28,578 nucleotides of DNA from contig DOOI01000137.1 of the NCBI GenBank assembly GCA_003512825.1, positions 1 through 28,578 of the forward strand. The letters are read 5' to 3'. The DNA is from Paracoccaceae bacterium (GTDB lineage: Bacteria; Pseudomonadota; Alphaproteobacteria; Rhodobacterales; Rhodobacteraceae). Below, in pieces: positions 17,004 to 25,629 of this stretch. The position numbers were made by a program, and so were the translations under genes. How positions within the stretch are numbered: position 1 is the first letter of the stretch; the number at the start of each line of letters is the position of its first letter. A model generated the notes under the pieces. It did not search any database. It was not told where the DNA came from and worked only from the letters and a program-made list of their open reading frames with translations.

Positions 17004-18170
17004 TCACTCATCCTTCAATGCGCGGAACCACGGCGCCGGATCGACAGGCGCATTATCCACTCTGATCTCTATATAGAGCGTTTCTGGCCGCCCGCTTCCA
17101 GTGCCTTCCGCACCTGTCAGCAGGTTTGCTTCTCCAGAAGGCTCTTTTCCTCCCATCAACCCCAACGGACTCTCCACCGAGATGACGTCTCCCGCACTAC
17201 CATAAACCACGTCGAGCCCTGCGAGCACGAAGAGAATGCCCGGCCCGGGCTCCAAAATGATCACGTTTCCGTAGTCGAGAAGCGGACCAAGGTAGCGAAT
17301 GGTGGCTGCCGCAGGGGCAGTCACCAAGGCCCGTGCGCGCGTGGCAAGCAAGAGACCGGGGCGCACCACCCCTGCCGCATCCGCTTCATTCGCGCCCCGC
17401 AAGAGCGCACCCGCAACGGGCAAATTCAACTGTCCCCGCTGCGCGCGGATGTCTTCCAAGATCACCTCCGCCTCATCCGTGGTCATCTCGCTCAGCCCGC
17501 TGGCAAACCCTTCCAGCGTTTCTGCCGAAGAGATCAAGATCGCCGTCCGCACCGGGTCTTCGGTAAATTTCTTTGGCAAGGGCACCCGGTCGCTGATCGC
17601 TTGGCTCAACTCCGCGCGCGCTTCCTGCGCCCCCTGCAAACCCTTCGCCAAAGTCTCGGCTGCGTTCTGTTGAAGGAGGCGCAGCGTATGCACCTCTTCC
17701 AATTTCGCGCGCAACTCTGCGGCCCGCATATTCAGCGCTGGCGCCACATCCGCGACAATCATCCCTGCGCGGGCCGTCCCCATCGGGCCTGCGGGATGCA
17801 AAAGCGCCGTGGGGGCCGGAGCGCGCGACATCGATTGCAAGACGCCCAAGAGGTTGGCAACCTCTGCATCCCGCGCTTGTAAATCACGCACCAGCTGCGC
17901 CTCGCGCAAGGATGCGCGGCGCACACCATCCCGCAGCGCCTCCAACCCATCCTCAAAGGCCTGCACAGTCTCTGTCAGCGCCGCAACCCTATCCCTCGCG
18001 CTCTCGGCGGCATCAAGGTTGCGGGCCGCAACGTCGAGTTTTGCCGCAGCCAAACGCGCGGCCTCGGCGGCGGCCAAGTCGTCCAATCCCTGCGCCGCAC
18101 TGGGAAATGCACTTGCAAACGCTGTGCAAAGCGCCATTGCCACACAAAAAACAACGGCGCGCAGGCTCAT
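17004..18170 (-). CDS. EnvC-like murein hydrolase activator with degenerate LytM domain
   Basis: A 388-residue exported protein. Residues 1-27 form a signal peptide (cut near PSAAQG). Residues about 28-115 and 150-195 are Ala/Glu/Arg-rich coiled coil. The C-terminal part (about 275-385) has the outline of an M23/LytM domain: LDYGNVIILEPGPGILFVLAG, then the GDVISVESPLGLMGG turn and TLYIEIRVDNAPVDPAPW. The zinc-binding residues are replaced: the usual HLH motif reads TLY and the YxHL His is gone. This fits EnvC-type activators of N-acetylmuramoyl-L-alanine amidases in cell separation rather than an active endopeptidase. Its ATG overlaps the gpmI stop by four bases; ctpA follows after three bases. 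Confidence 0.85.
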   Translation of the reverse strand: MSLRAVVFCVAMALCTAFASAFPSAAQGLDDLAAAEAARLAAAKLDVAARNLDAAESARDRVAALTETVQAFEDGLEALRDGVRRASLREAQLVRDLQARDAEVANLLGVLQSMSRAPAPTALLHPAGPMGTARAGMIVADVAPALNMRAAELRAKLEEVHTLRLLQQNAAETLAKGLQGAQEARAELSQAISDRVPLPKKFTEDPVRTAILISSAETLEGFASGLSEMTTDEAEVILEDIRAQRGQLNLPVAGALLRGANEADAAGVVRPGLLLATRARALVTAPAAATIRYLGPLLDYGNVIILEPGPGILFVLAGLDVVYGSAGDVISVESPLGLMGGKEPSGEANLLTGAEGTGSGRPETLYIEIRVDNAPVDPAPWFRALKDE

Positions 18171-19690
18171 TGCAGCAAGCTCTCCCCTGTCATCTCGGGT
18201 GGTTTGGGCAGCCCCATCAAATCAAGCAGGGTCGGCGCCAGATCGGCCAGCCGCCCCCCCGACCGCAACCGCGCCCCCTTTGGTCCACCCACCAAGGCCA
18301 CAGGCACCGGATTGAGCGTATGGGCGGTATGCGGCCCACCGCTCAGCGGGTCCACCATCACTTCGCAATTGCCGTGATCCGCCGTCACAATCATCGCCCC
18401 ACCTGCTGCATGCAATGCTGGCACGACTGCGGCCAATCCTCGATCTACGGCTTCACAGGCCAGCATCGCTGCTTTCAGATCACCTGTATGGCCCACCATA
18501 TCGGGATTGGCATAATTCACCACGATCAAGTCATAACCGCGCCCGATCGCACCAACCAAGGCCTCTGTGACCTCTGCCGCCGACATCTCGGGTTGCATGT
18601 CATAGGTCGCCACCTTTGGCGAAGGGGCCATATACCGATCCTCGCCCTCCTCTGGCGTTTCCTTTCCGCCATTCAGGAAAAAGGTCACATGCGGGTATTT
18701 TTCAGTCTCCGCCACACGGAACTGTCGCCGCCCATGTTTGGCCACCCATTCCCCTAGCGTGTTGCGAATATCGCGCGAGGGGAAAACCGTATCCAACCAT
18801 GCGCTATGCGCCTCGGAATACTCCACCATGCCCAAGGTCGCAGCCCAGTCCGGTCGCGGCCCGACGTCATAGGCGTCAAAGCCCGGCTCCAACAATGCTT
18901 TGAGGATTTCGCGCGCCCGATCAGCACGGAAGTTCAGACAGAACAGCCCATCACCATCCTGCACACCTTTATAGCCTGCCAACGCCGTCGCCGTGATGAA
19001 CTCATCGGTTTCTGACCGCTCATAAGCCGCCGTAATTGCCGCATGCGGTGTGGCGGAATGATTGCCTTCCCCCCGCAAGATCACGGCAACGGCTTCCGCC
19101 ACGCGCTCCCAGCGGTTGTCGCGGTCCATGGCAAAATAACGCCCCGTCAGCGTGGCCATTGTCACCCCGTCTTTCGGCAAGGCGGCGCTCAGCTCCTCCA
19201 GATACCCATAAGCCGATTTTGGTGCCACATCGCGCCCGTCCGTAATCAGATGCAAAGCCACGCGAACGCCTGCCGTCACCAAGGCGCGCACCGCCGCAAT
19301 CATATGGCTCAAATGTCCATGCACGCCGCCGTCCGACATCACGCCCATAACATGCGCCGTGCCACCCGAGGCCTTCATCTTGGCAATAAACCCGGTCAAC
19401 GCCGCCGCATGAAAGAACGACCCATCTTCAATCGACAGATCAATTTGTCCCAAATCCATCGCCACCACACGGCCCGCGCCAATATTGGTATGCCCGACTT
19501 CGGAATTTCCCATCTGCCCTGTTGGCAAACCTACATCCGGCCCATGCGTGATCAGCAGGCTCTGCGGGCAACTCTCCATGATATGGTCAAAGGTCGGTGT
19601 CTGCGCTTGAGCGGGCGCGTTTGCACTGCGGTCCTCGCGATAGCCCCAGCCATCAAGAATGCAAAGGATCACAGGTTTGGGCGCAGTCAT
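18167..19690 (-). CDS. gpmI: 2,3-bisphosphoglycerate-independent phosphoglycerate mutase
   Basis: A 507-residue cofactor-independent phosphoglycerate mutase, which interconverts 3- and 2-phosphoglycerate in glycolysis and gluconeogenesis using two Mn2+ ions. The first metal motif is ILDGWG (11-16), and the phosphoserine is Ser63 in GQMGNSEVGHTNIGAGR. Later family motifs include MSDGGVHGHLSH, HLITDGRDVAP, NFRADRAREI, the C-terminal NYANPDMVGHTG and VTADHGNCEVM. The length is as expected (E. coli 514). ATG 19690 has GGAG eight bases upstream; the extra 14 residues from 19732 are not family-like. It leads the gpmI-envC-ctpA unit. Confidence 0.96.
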   Translation of the reverse strand: MTAPKPVILCILDGWGYREDRSANAPAQAQTPTFDHIMESCPQSLLITHGPDVGLPTGQMGNSEVGHTNIGAGRVVAMDLGQIDLSIEDGSFFHAAALTGFIAKMKASGGTAHVMGVMSDGGVHGHLSHMIAAVRALVTAGVRVALHLITDGRDVAPKSAYGYLEELSAALPKDGVTMATLTGRYFAMDRDNRWERVAEAVAVILRGEGNHSATPHAAITAAYERSETDEFITATALAGYKGVQDGDGLFCLNFRADRAREILKALLEPGFDAYDVGPRPDWAATLGMVEYSEAHSAWLDTVFPSRDIRNTLGEWVAKHGRRQFRVAETEKYPHVTFFLNGGKETPEEGEDRYMAPSPKVATYDMQPEMSAAEVTEALVGAIGRGYDLIVVNYANPDMVGHTGDLKAAMLACEAVDRGLAAVVPALHAAGGAMIVTADHGNCEVMVDPLSGGPHTAHTLNPVPVALVGGPKGARLRSGGRLADLAPTLLDLMGLPKPPEMTGESLLQ

Positions 19691-19825
19691 CAAACATCTC
19701 CGGCATGTCTTCGCAGCCCCGACGGGCCACACCTCTTGCGCGACCTTCTAGGCCCAATTGCAGACTAAAGAAACCACCCTAACCCCTCCCTGCGCGCATC
19801 CGACACGGGAGCCGCATCCAAGGTA

Positions 19826-20296
19826 TCATACCCGATGATAGGGCGACCCGGCCAAGATCGACGCTGCGCGGTAAATCTGCTCGGCCAGCATCACCCGCAC
19901 CATCATATGCGGCCAAACCATCTTGCCAAAAGACACGCTAAAGTGTGCCTCTGCGCGCAGGCTCGGATCAATCCCATCCGCCCCTCCGATCACAAACGCC
20001 AAATCTTGCGTTCCACCATCGCGCCAATCTGCGATTTTCGTTGCAAACTCTGGCGATGTCAGCAGCGTGCCGCGCTCATCAAGCGTTACCACCAATGCCC
20101 GATCTGGGATCGCCCGGCGCAGCAACTCGGCTTCCGCCACCATGCCGCTCTTCTTTGCTTCGACTTCCTGAACGCAAACAGGGCCAAGGCTCAAGGCCCG
20201 GCCCGTCCGCTCAGTGCGTGTCAGATAATCGTCGATCAACGTGGCCTCGGGCGTGCGTCCATTCAGCCGCCCGACAGCACAGATGTGCAGCCGCAT
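19826..20296 (-). CDS. rlmH: 23S rRNA pseudouridine(1915) N3-methyltransferase
   Basis: A 156-residue SPOUT methyltransferase that methylates pseudouridine 1915 in helix 69 of 23S rRNA in assembled 70S ribosomes, using S-adenosylmethionine. Conserved parts are YLTRT near the start, the VVTLDERG strand (about 69-76), the SAM-binding knot FVIGGADGID (about 101-110), FSVSFGKMVWPHMMVRVMLAEQIYRA and the C-terminal SPYHRV. Its ATG overlaps the rsfS stop by one base, so the two ribosome-related genes are coupled. A 135-base gap separates it from gpmI. Confidence 0.96.
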   Translation of the reverse strand: MRLHICAVGRLNGRTPEATLIDDYLTRTERTGRALSLGPVCVQEVEAKKSGMVAEAELLRRAIPDRALVVTLDERGTLLTSPEFATKIADWRDGGTQDLAFVIGGADGIDPSLRAEAHFSVSFGKMVWPHMMVRVMLAEQIYRAASILAGSPYHRV

Positions 20297-20673
20297 CAGT
20301 CCTTGGTCGGTGTCGTCGCCTCAGCGGGCGGAGCCAACCACATCTTCTCAAGCTGATAGAATTCGCGCACTTCGGGGCGGAACACATGGACCACGATATC
20401 GCCTGTGTCGATCAACACCCAGTCACCGGTTTCCTTGCCTTCAATCCGGCTCAAGCGGCCATAGGCCTGCTTCAACCGATCCATCAGCTTTTCCGCAATC
20501 GCGCCAACCTGACGCGACGAACGGCCCGAGCAAATGACCATGTAATCGCCAATAGACGATTTGCCGCGCAGATCGATCTGCACGATATCCTCGGCTTTAT
20601 CATCGTCGAGAGACGTCAGGATCGCTGCCAAGAGCTCTTCGCTCGACACGTCCTTTTCAACGGGAGTGGTCAT
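20296..20673 (-). CDS. rsfS: Ribosomal silencing factor
   Basis: A 125-residue RsfS (Iojap/YbeB) protein, which binds uL14 on the 50S subunit and blocks joining to the 30S when nutrients are low. Typical parts are SLDDDKAEDIVQIDLRGKSS, YMVICSGRSSRQVGAIAEKL, GDWVLIDTGDIVVHVF and FYQLEKMW. The frame is open upstream to 20757; ATG 20673 fits the family length best, but a GTG at 20682 lies close behind GGGGGAA and is a real alternative. It forms a two-gene unit with rlmH. Confidence 0.93.
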   Translation of the reverse strand: MTTPVEKDVSSEELLAAILTSLDDDKAEDIVQIDLRGKSSIGDYMVICSGRSSRQVGAIAEKLMDRLKQAYGRLSRIEGKETGDWVLIDTGDIVVHVFRPEVREFYQLEKMWLAPPAEATTPTKD

Positions 20674-21166
20674 CGCGCTCACGACGTTCCCCCGAGTTGC
20701 GGCAATACCGGCCGCGGCAGTTTGAATCGACAGGACATCGTCCTCCAGTGGTTGCACGCCGTTTTCGCCCCGGCGCAGGGTCTGGTCTGAAAGTAACAGC
20801 TAAGGCGTGACTTTTCAATGAAACCCGCCTCTGCGCCAGAGTTCTGCCCGCGTCAAGGCTTTCCGACCGCCCCAACCACCAACTTTCCGTGCAAAAGCCT
20901 CGGTTCGCGCCGTGGGAAAGGATTTAAGATGCCATTTGCCTGAAATGCATCCCAAAGCGCCAATTAGACGCTGCTCTTCATATGGGTGGGCCCTGCCACC
21001 TGATCGCGGTGCCAAAACGCTAAATGCCATCTAAGCTCGAATCGCCAAATCCGGTTTTGTCACAGATCACTGGAAGGCTTATCGACCCCCGCGCCACCGA
21101 ATTGGCCGCCTTCACCGCCACACGCTACTCCCCGCTTGCGAGACTCACACCCAAGGAGTATCCCCT
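20674..21166. other. Divergent intergenic region between rsfS and the leu genes
   Basis: About 490 bases that must hold the promoters of rsfS (-) and of the leucine genes (+). One plausible promoter is listed at 21057. A 71-residue - strand frame (21030-20815) is open but has no recognised family and no good ribosome binding site. No clear operator or riboswitch is seen. Confidence 0.4.
21057..21085 (+). promoter_or_regulatory. Possible promoter of the leuCD operon
   Basis: TTGTCA (21057-21062) and TATCGA (21080-21085) are 17 bases apart. The predicted start of transcription would lie about 75 bases before the short upstream ORF. The boxes resemble those before tRNA-Pro in this window. Confidence 0.4.
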
Positions 21167-21259
21167 GTGCCCATGAACCGGATCTTCGACATTGCTGATC
21201 GGCTGCGCCTGTCTGAGCGCTTCCACGGAGCCACCCGCTCCGTGCTGGCCCGCGCCTGA
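21167..21259 (+). CDS. Short ORF upstream of leuC (possible leader peptide)
   Basis: A 30-codon frame, too short for most gene callers. AAGGAG at 21153-21158 lies eight bases before GTG 21167, a good spacing; the in-frame ATG at 21173 would be 14 bases away. After VPMN the peptide has the form [15 protein letters not shown] followed by [11 protein letters not shown], Arg-rich and probably an amphipathic helix. It stops 55 bases before leuC. It has only three leucines and no leucine run, so it does not look like a classic leu attenuator peptide. It could still couple translation to leuC or encode a small protein. Confidence 0.4.
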   Translation: MPMNRIFDIADRLRLSERFHGATRSVLARA

Positions 21260-21314
21260 TCCGCCCCTGTCCGCCTTTTCCAAACATCAACATCACAAGA
21301 ACCGGAGAGGACCC

Positions 21315-22721
21315 ATGTCCCCCAAGACCCTTTACGACAAAATCTGGGATGCCCACGTCGCCCACGAATCCGATGACGGCACCTGCCTGCTCTACATCGA
21401 CCGTCACCTCGTTCACGAAGTGACATCGCCACAGGCTTTTGAAGGTCTTCGCATGACGGGCCGCAAAGTGCGCGCGCCCGAGAAAACCATCGCCGTGCCC
21501 GATCACAACGTCCCTACCACGCTGGAGCGCCTCGAGGGCATCATCTCCAACGAAGAAGGCCGTATTCAGGTCGAAGCGCTCGACAAGAACGCCAAGGACT
21601 TCGGCATTCACTATTATCCGATGAATGACCTGCGCCAAGGCATCGTTCATATCGTCGGCCCCGAGCAAGGCTGGACCCTTCCCGGCATGACCGTCGTCTG
21701 CGGCGATAGCCACACCGCGACCCATGGCGCATTTGGCGCACTGGCGCATGGCATCGGCACGTCCGAGGTCGAGCATGTTCTGGCCACGCAAACGCTGATC
21801 CAGAAAAAGTCAAAGAACATGAAGGTTGAGATCACCGGCAAGCTGCGCCCCGGTGTGACCGCCAAAGACATCACCCTCGCCGTCATCGGTGCCACCGGAA
21901 CAGCGGGCGGCACGGGCTATGTCATCGAATATTGCGGCGAAGCGATCCGTGATCTGTCGATGGAAGGCCGCATGACAGTGTGCAACATGGCCATCGAAGG
22001 CGGCGCCCGCGCTGGCCTTATCGCGCCAGACGAAAAGACCTATACCTATGTCAAAGGTCGCCCCCACGCCCCGAAAGGCGCTGATTGGGACAAGGCGCTG
22101 GAATGGTGGAAAACCCTCTACACCGACGAAGGCGCGCAATGGGACAAGGCGATCACCCTCAAGGGCGAAGACATCCAGCCCGTTGTCACATGGGGCACCT
22201 CGCCCGAAGACGTGCTGCCCATCACCGCAACCGTGCCCGCACCTGAGAGCTTCACAGGCGGCAAGGTCGAAGCAGTCAAACGCGCCCTCGACTATATGGG
22301 CCTGACACCGGGCCAAAAACTGACCGATATCCAGATCGACACCGTCTTCATCGGGTCCTGCACCAATGGCCGTATCGAAGACCTGCGCGCCGCTGCGGCT
22401 ATCGTGAAGGGCAAAAAGATCAAGGACGGGATGCGCGCTATGGTCGTGCCCGGCTCTGGTCTGGTCCGCAAACAGGCCGAAGAAGAGGGCATCGCTCAAA
22501 TCTTCACCGATGCCGGCTTTGAATGGCGTCTGGCAGGCTGCTCGATGTGCCTTGCCATGAACCCCGACCAACTCGCCCCCGGCGAGCGGTGCGCGTCCAC
22601 CTCTAACCGCAATTTCGAAGGTCGTCAGGGCTATAAGGGCCGCACCCACCTCGTATCCCCCGCCATGGCCGCAGCTGCAGCAATCACGGGCCACCTCACC
22701 GACGTCCGGGAGATGATGTAA
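21315..22721 (+). CDS. leuC: 3-isopropylmalate dehydratase large subunit
   Basis: A 468-residue aconitase-family subunit. With LeuD it converts 2-isopropylmalate to 3-isopropylmalate in leucine synthesis. The [4Fe-4S] cluster ligands are Cys349 ([14 protein letters not shown]), Cys409 and Cys412 ([10 protein letters not shown]). Other family motifs are [41 protein letters not shown] split across about residues 130-153, and the C-terminal [10 protein letters not shown]. The start ATG follows GGAGAGG by four bases; the open frame to 21192 overlaps the short upstream ORF and is not expected to be translated. The stop overlaps the leuD ATG by one base. Confidence 0.97.
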   Translation: MSPKTLYDKIWDAHVAHESDDGTCLLYIDRHLVHEVTSPQAFEGLRMTGRKVRAPEKTIAVPDHNVPTTLERLEGIISNEEGRIQVEALDKNAKDFGIHYYPMNDLRQGIVHIVGPEQGWTLPGMTVVCGDSHTATHGAFGALAHGIGTSEVEHVLATQTLIQKKSKNMKVEITGKLRPGVTAKDITLAVIGATGTAGGTGYVIEYCGEAIRDLSMEGRMTVCNMAIEGGARAGLIAPDEKTYTYVKGRPHAPKGADWDKALEWWKTLYTDEGAQWDKAITLKGEDIQPVVTWGTSPEDVLPITATVPAPESFTGGKVEAVKRALDYMGLTPGQKLTDIQIDTVFIGSCTNGRIEDLRAAAAIVKGKKIKDGMRAMVVPGSGLVRKQAEEEGIAQIFTDAGFEWRLAGCSMCLAMNPDQLAPGERCASTSNRNFEGRQGYKGRTHLVSPAMAAAAAITGHLTDVREMM

Positions 22722-23326
22722 TGGACAAGTTCACCCAGATCAGCGGCATCGCCGCCCCCATGCCGCTCGTCAATATCGACACCGACATGATCATCCCCAA
22801 GCAGTTCCTCAAGACGATCAAGCGGTCGGGTCTTGGCAAAAACCTGTTCGACGAAATGCGTTTTGATCGCGACGGCAAAGAGAACCCCGATTTCGTTCTC
22901 AACAAGCCGCAGTATCGTCAGGCACAGATCCTCGTGGCAGGCGACAATTTCGGCTGTGGCTCTTCGCGTGAACACGCGCCTTGGGCGCTGTTGGATTTCG
23001 GCATCCGTGCGGTGATTTCCACCAGCTATGCCGATATTTTTTACAACAACTGCTTCAAGAACGGCATCTTGCCGATCGTGCTGCCCCCAGAGGCCGTCGC
23101 AGTCTTGATGAAAGACGCCGAAAAGGGTGCCAATGCCCGGATCGAAGTCGATCTCGAAAACCAGACTGTCACCGCCTCCGATGGCGAAGCCTTCCACTTC
23201 GAAATCGACGCGTTCAAGAAGCACTGCCTGCTGAACGGTCTCGACGACATCGGCCTGACCATGGAAAAAGCCGCTTCGATCGACACCTTCGAGGCTTCTG
23301 CGGCTGCGGCCCGTCCCTGGGTCTGA
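22721..23326 (+). CDS. leuD: 3-isopropylmalate dehydratase small subunit
   Basis: A 201-residue small subunit that completes the active site of isopropylmalate isomerase. It has the N-terminal [19 protein letters not shown], the substrate-recognition loop and the conserved [18 protein letters not shown] (about residues 78-95), followed by [17 protein letters not shown]. Length is typical (E. coli 201). ATGG overlaps the leuC stop (TAATG), so the two subunits are coupled in translation, as suits a 1:1 complex. A very strong terminator follows about 60 bases later, which sets leuCD apart from the genes downstream. Confidence 0.97.
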   Translation: MDKFTQISGIAAPMPLVNIDTDMIIPKQFLKTIKRSGLGKNLFDEMRFDRDGKENPDFVLNKPQYRQAQILVAGDNFGCGSSREHAPWALLDFGIRAVISTSYADIFYNNCFKNGILPIVLPPEAVAVLMKDAEKGANARIEVDLENQTVTASDGEAFHFEIDAFKKHCLLNGLDDIGLTMEKAASIDTFEASAAAARPWV

Positions 23327-23685
23327 TCTAGGCTCGGATCGAGGATCAAACCCCTCATCGCGGCACTTTAAACGCGCATCACTCACCGCCCGGATGGTCC
23401 GCCCATCCGGGCGGTTTCGTTTGTGCTCCGAAAGGGGTCAGACACTATGCCTTGTATCTCGTTGAGTCACCGTCGTTTTTCTGGACTCCAATTGATGCAA
23501 TCCCGCACCAGTCTTTCCATGAAATGGTCAGATTGTTCGCGTCTAGAGAAGACACCTCTTGAGGTAGAAAACTAAAAAGGGCAAAAATTGGGCAATAATG
23601 AGGCAGTCCGCCACACTCGGCGGGATCAAGTTGGAACAGAGACGCGGCATCGCACCGGGTCCGGCCAAGTTGAAGGGAAAGAGTA
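23327..23685. other. Intergenic stretch with unusual composition
   Basis: The first 90 bases hold the leuCD terminator. From about 23425 to 23620 the sequence is more AT-rich than its neighbours and no gene is clear. One + frame of about 40 codons ending at 23551 (RHYALYLVESPSFFW then TPIDAIPHQSF) reads like protein but lacks a start; it may be a gene remnant. The rest is the leader of the membrane protein gene. Confidence 0.35.
23385..23417 (+). terminator. Strong terminator after leuD
   Basis: ACCGCCCGGATGG (23385-23397) and CCATCCGGGCGGT (23403-23415) form a perfect 13-bp stem with a 5-base loop, followed by TTCGTTTG. Confidence 0.92.
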
Positions 23686-24543
23686 GTGATTGCACGCGTC
23701 ACCAGCGCATTTTTGCGCGCGTTTCTGGTAGCTTTGCTGCTTGTTACGCCAGCATTACTCGCGCCGAATGCATCGGCAGACTCCGCGCAGGTGGTCATGC
23801 TCCTTGCGCTGCTCGGATCTGGCTTTGTTTTCATGGAATACGCGTCAGCCTACCCCAGCGTGATCGAGTTTCGCTACGCCCCGCCCTTTAACCGCCTCCG
23901 CTTCGGGTTTCTCTTCATGGCCGTCATCGGCACCGCCTTTATTGCCCGCGGCTCCGAAGGTGACCTCGCGCGCCTCTTCACAGCCTTGGGCGGCATCTCG
24001 GCACAAGCGTTGGATTTCCCCTTTTCGCCTGTCCGCCTGATGACCCTCGCCGTGCCCGCCGAAGCCACCGACGCCTTCTATCAAAACGTCCGCCTTGCTT
24101 CTGGCTTGGCCTATGTCCTGTCGCTCATCATGGTCGCCGTGTTCTTGGTGCTGGTCCGCGTCTTGGGCTGGCCCGCCAGCAATGGCGCCTTCAACGTCTG
24201 GCTCAATCTGCCACTGTTTGACCCCACAGCTGGAGGAGATGTGGTCACACGTCTCGTCCGCGATGCGCGTATTAACTATTCGTTAGGGTTTCTTCTGCCA
24301 TTCCTGATCCCGGCCATAGCCAAAAGCGCCGCCGGAATGATCGACCTTGCGGCGCTTCAAGATCCGCAAACCATGATCTGGACAATCGCCATATGGGCCT
24401 TCTTCCCCGCCATGCTCATCACACGCGGCCTTGCCATGAGCCGCATAGCGGAGATGATCGAAACCAAGCGCCGCCGCGCCTATGCCCGCGCCGATGCCGA
24501 CGCCAACTCCACGACAATGGCCGCCCCCATTACCTCGCTCTGA
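23686..24543 (+). CDS. Conserved multi-pass membrane protein, function unknown
   Basis: A 285-residue protein that I do not recognise beyond being a membrane protein. It has about six hydrophobic segments, near residues 8-27, 35-54, 72-88, 138-161, 198-217 and 229-248. A soluble loop around 92-135 and one around 162-195 (FNVWLNLPLFDPTAGGD) lie between them. The C-terminal tail is basic (KRRRAYARAD). The start is GTG with GAAGGG eight bases upstream. The next gene, an EEP-family protein, overlaps its end and is probably coupled to it. The pair sits between leuCD and leuB; nothing in the sequence ties it to leucine synthesis. Confidence 0.75.
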   Translation: MIARVTSAFLRAFLVALLLVTPALLAPNASADSAQVVMLLALLGSGFVFMEYASAYPSVIEFRYAPPFNRLRFGFLFMAVIGTAFIARGSEGDLARLFTALGGISAQALDFPFSPVRLMTLAVPAEATDAFYQNVRLASGLAYVLSLIMVAVFLVLVRVLGWPASNGAFNVWLNLPLFDPTAGGDVVTRLVRDARINYSLGFLLPFLIPAIAKSAAGMIDLAALQDPQTMIWTIAIWAFFPAMLITRGLAMSRIAEMIETKRRRAYARADADANSTTMAAPITSL

Positions 24544-25502
24544 TTGCGCTTCTCGCCTGCGTCCTTCTCACACCGCTCCGCCTTGGTGCCGAACCGATCC
24601 GACTGGCAGTTTGGGCCAGCGACCTAAGCCGCAAAAGCCCGGGCCTTTTGGTGCAAGACCTCCAACGCGAAACAGATCCCATTCGCATTGCACGCCAATT
24701 GATCAATCGCGCCGCTCCTGATGTGCTCTTGCTGCTGCGCTTCGACTACGACGCCCATTTCGATGCACTCATCGCACTGAACAACGGCCTCGACAGCCCC
24801 TATCCCTATCTCTTCGCCATGCCGCCCAATTCCGGCATGCCCACCGGTCTTGACCTTGATGGCGACGGCAAGATCGGCGAACCCCGTGACGCACAGGGTT
24901 ATGGCCGCTTCCCCGGTCAGGCGGGTATGGCACTCTTGTCGCGCCTGCCGCCGCGCCTTGCCGAGCTACAAGATTTCACTCCGCTGCTCTGGCGCGATCT
25001 TCCCGGCACCCTCTTGCCCGTGGTCAATGGCGCCCCCTTTCCCTCACCCCATGCCCATGCTGTGCAACGCCTCTCCTCGGTCGCGCATTGGGTCTTGCCT
25101 CTCGACACGCCCCATGGCCCAATCACCCTGCTGGCCGCGGATCCAACACCCCCCCTCTACGATGGCCCCGAAGACCGTAACGGCAGACGCAACCACGACG
25201 AAGCCCAGCTTTGGAACCTCCTTTTGCAAGGCACGTTCGGCCCGCCGCCACTGCGCCCGATCCTGCTCACCGAAGCCGGGATCGACCCCGATCGCGACGC
25301 GCATCGCCCCATGGCCCTCCGCGCACTTCGCAACCGACTTCGCGACATCGGTCCACCCGAGCCAACAACACTCTGGGGCGATACCCCGGCGCGCTCTACC
25401 CTCATCCTTGCTGACCAAAGCCTGCGATCCCTTGCCCACGGTCATCTCGCCGAGGCCCGCGCCAGCCGTCATGCCCTGATCTGGGTGGATATCGAATTCT
25501 GA
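24393..25502 (+). CDS. Endonuclease/exonuclease/phosphatase (EEP) family protein, start uncertain
   Basis: The frame encodes 369 residues from ATG 24393, but the protein proper seems to begin near residue 50, where a signal-like segment (ALIALLACVLLTPLRLGAEP) leads into RLAVWASDLSRKSPGLL. Starting at 24393 would overlap the membrane protein gene by 151 bases and add an Arg/His-rich stretch that looks like a shadow frame. There is no ATG, GTG or TTG close to the signal segment; CTG 24540, at the upstream stop codon, is the only near-cognate. The EEP fold shows in DVLLLLRFDYD, GMALLSRLP, HWVLPLDTPHGPITLLAADP and the terminal SRHALIWVDIEF. DLDGDGKIG (about residues 153-161) is an EF-hand-like calcium loop. 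It is probably an exported phosphoesterase. Confidence 0.72.
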   Translation: MGLLPRHAHHTRPCHEPHSGDDRNQAPPRLCPRRCRRQLHDNGRPHYLALIALLACVLLTPLRLGAEPIRLAVWASDLSRKSPGLLVQDLQRETDPIRIARQLINRAAPDVLLLLRFDYDAHFDALIALNNGLDSPYPYLFAMPPNSGMPTGLDLDGDGKIGEPRDAQGYGRFPGQAGMALLSRLPPRLAELQDFTPLLWRDLPGTLLPVVNGAPFPSPHAHAVQRLSSVAHWVLPLDTPHGPITLLAADPTPPLYDGPEDRNGRRNHDEAQLWNLLLQGTFGPPPLRPILLTEAGIDPDRDAHRPMALRALRNRLRDIGPPEPTTLWGDTPARSTLILADQSLRSLAHGHLAEARASRHALIWVDIEF

Positions 25503-25567
25503 GCCTATTTCCCCCGCGCGCTCAAAACAGCACCCCACCGCGCCTCGTCTCTTGCGCCCTTCGTTTC

Positions 25568-25596
25568 TTGACCCTTCCCTCTGGGAAGGCTAGGCC
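25568..25596 (+). promoter_or_regulatory. Possible leuB promoter region with a short hairpin
   Basis: TTGACC (25568-25573) lies 17 bases before TAGGCC (25591-25596), a poor -10. The stretch between is a perfect palindrome, CCTTCCC-TCT-GGGAAGG (25573-25589). Either the boxes are a weak promoter or the hairpin is a leader element. Transcription from here would leave only the ATG at 25630 for leuB. Confidence 0.3.
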
Positions 25597-25629
25597 ATGT
25601 CAACGCAATTTCCCGCAAGGTATCCTATC

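Noticed and set aside
16071..17882. 603-codon + strand frame opposite ctpA and the EnvC-like gene
   Set aside because: Shadow frame rich in Arg, His and Gln; both - strand genes have clear domains, starts and overlaps.
20815..21030. 71-residue open frame on the - strand upstream of rsfS
   Set aside because: Arg- and Trp-rich, no recognised family, no good ribosome binding site; it looks like chance in GC-rich intergenic DNA, though a small protein cannot be fully excluded.
21167..21314. Classic leucine attenuator before leuC
   Set aside because: The short peptide has only three scattered leucines and the 55-base gap to leuC holds no terminator hairpin.
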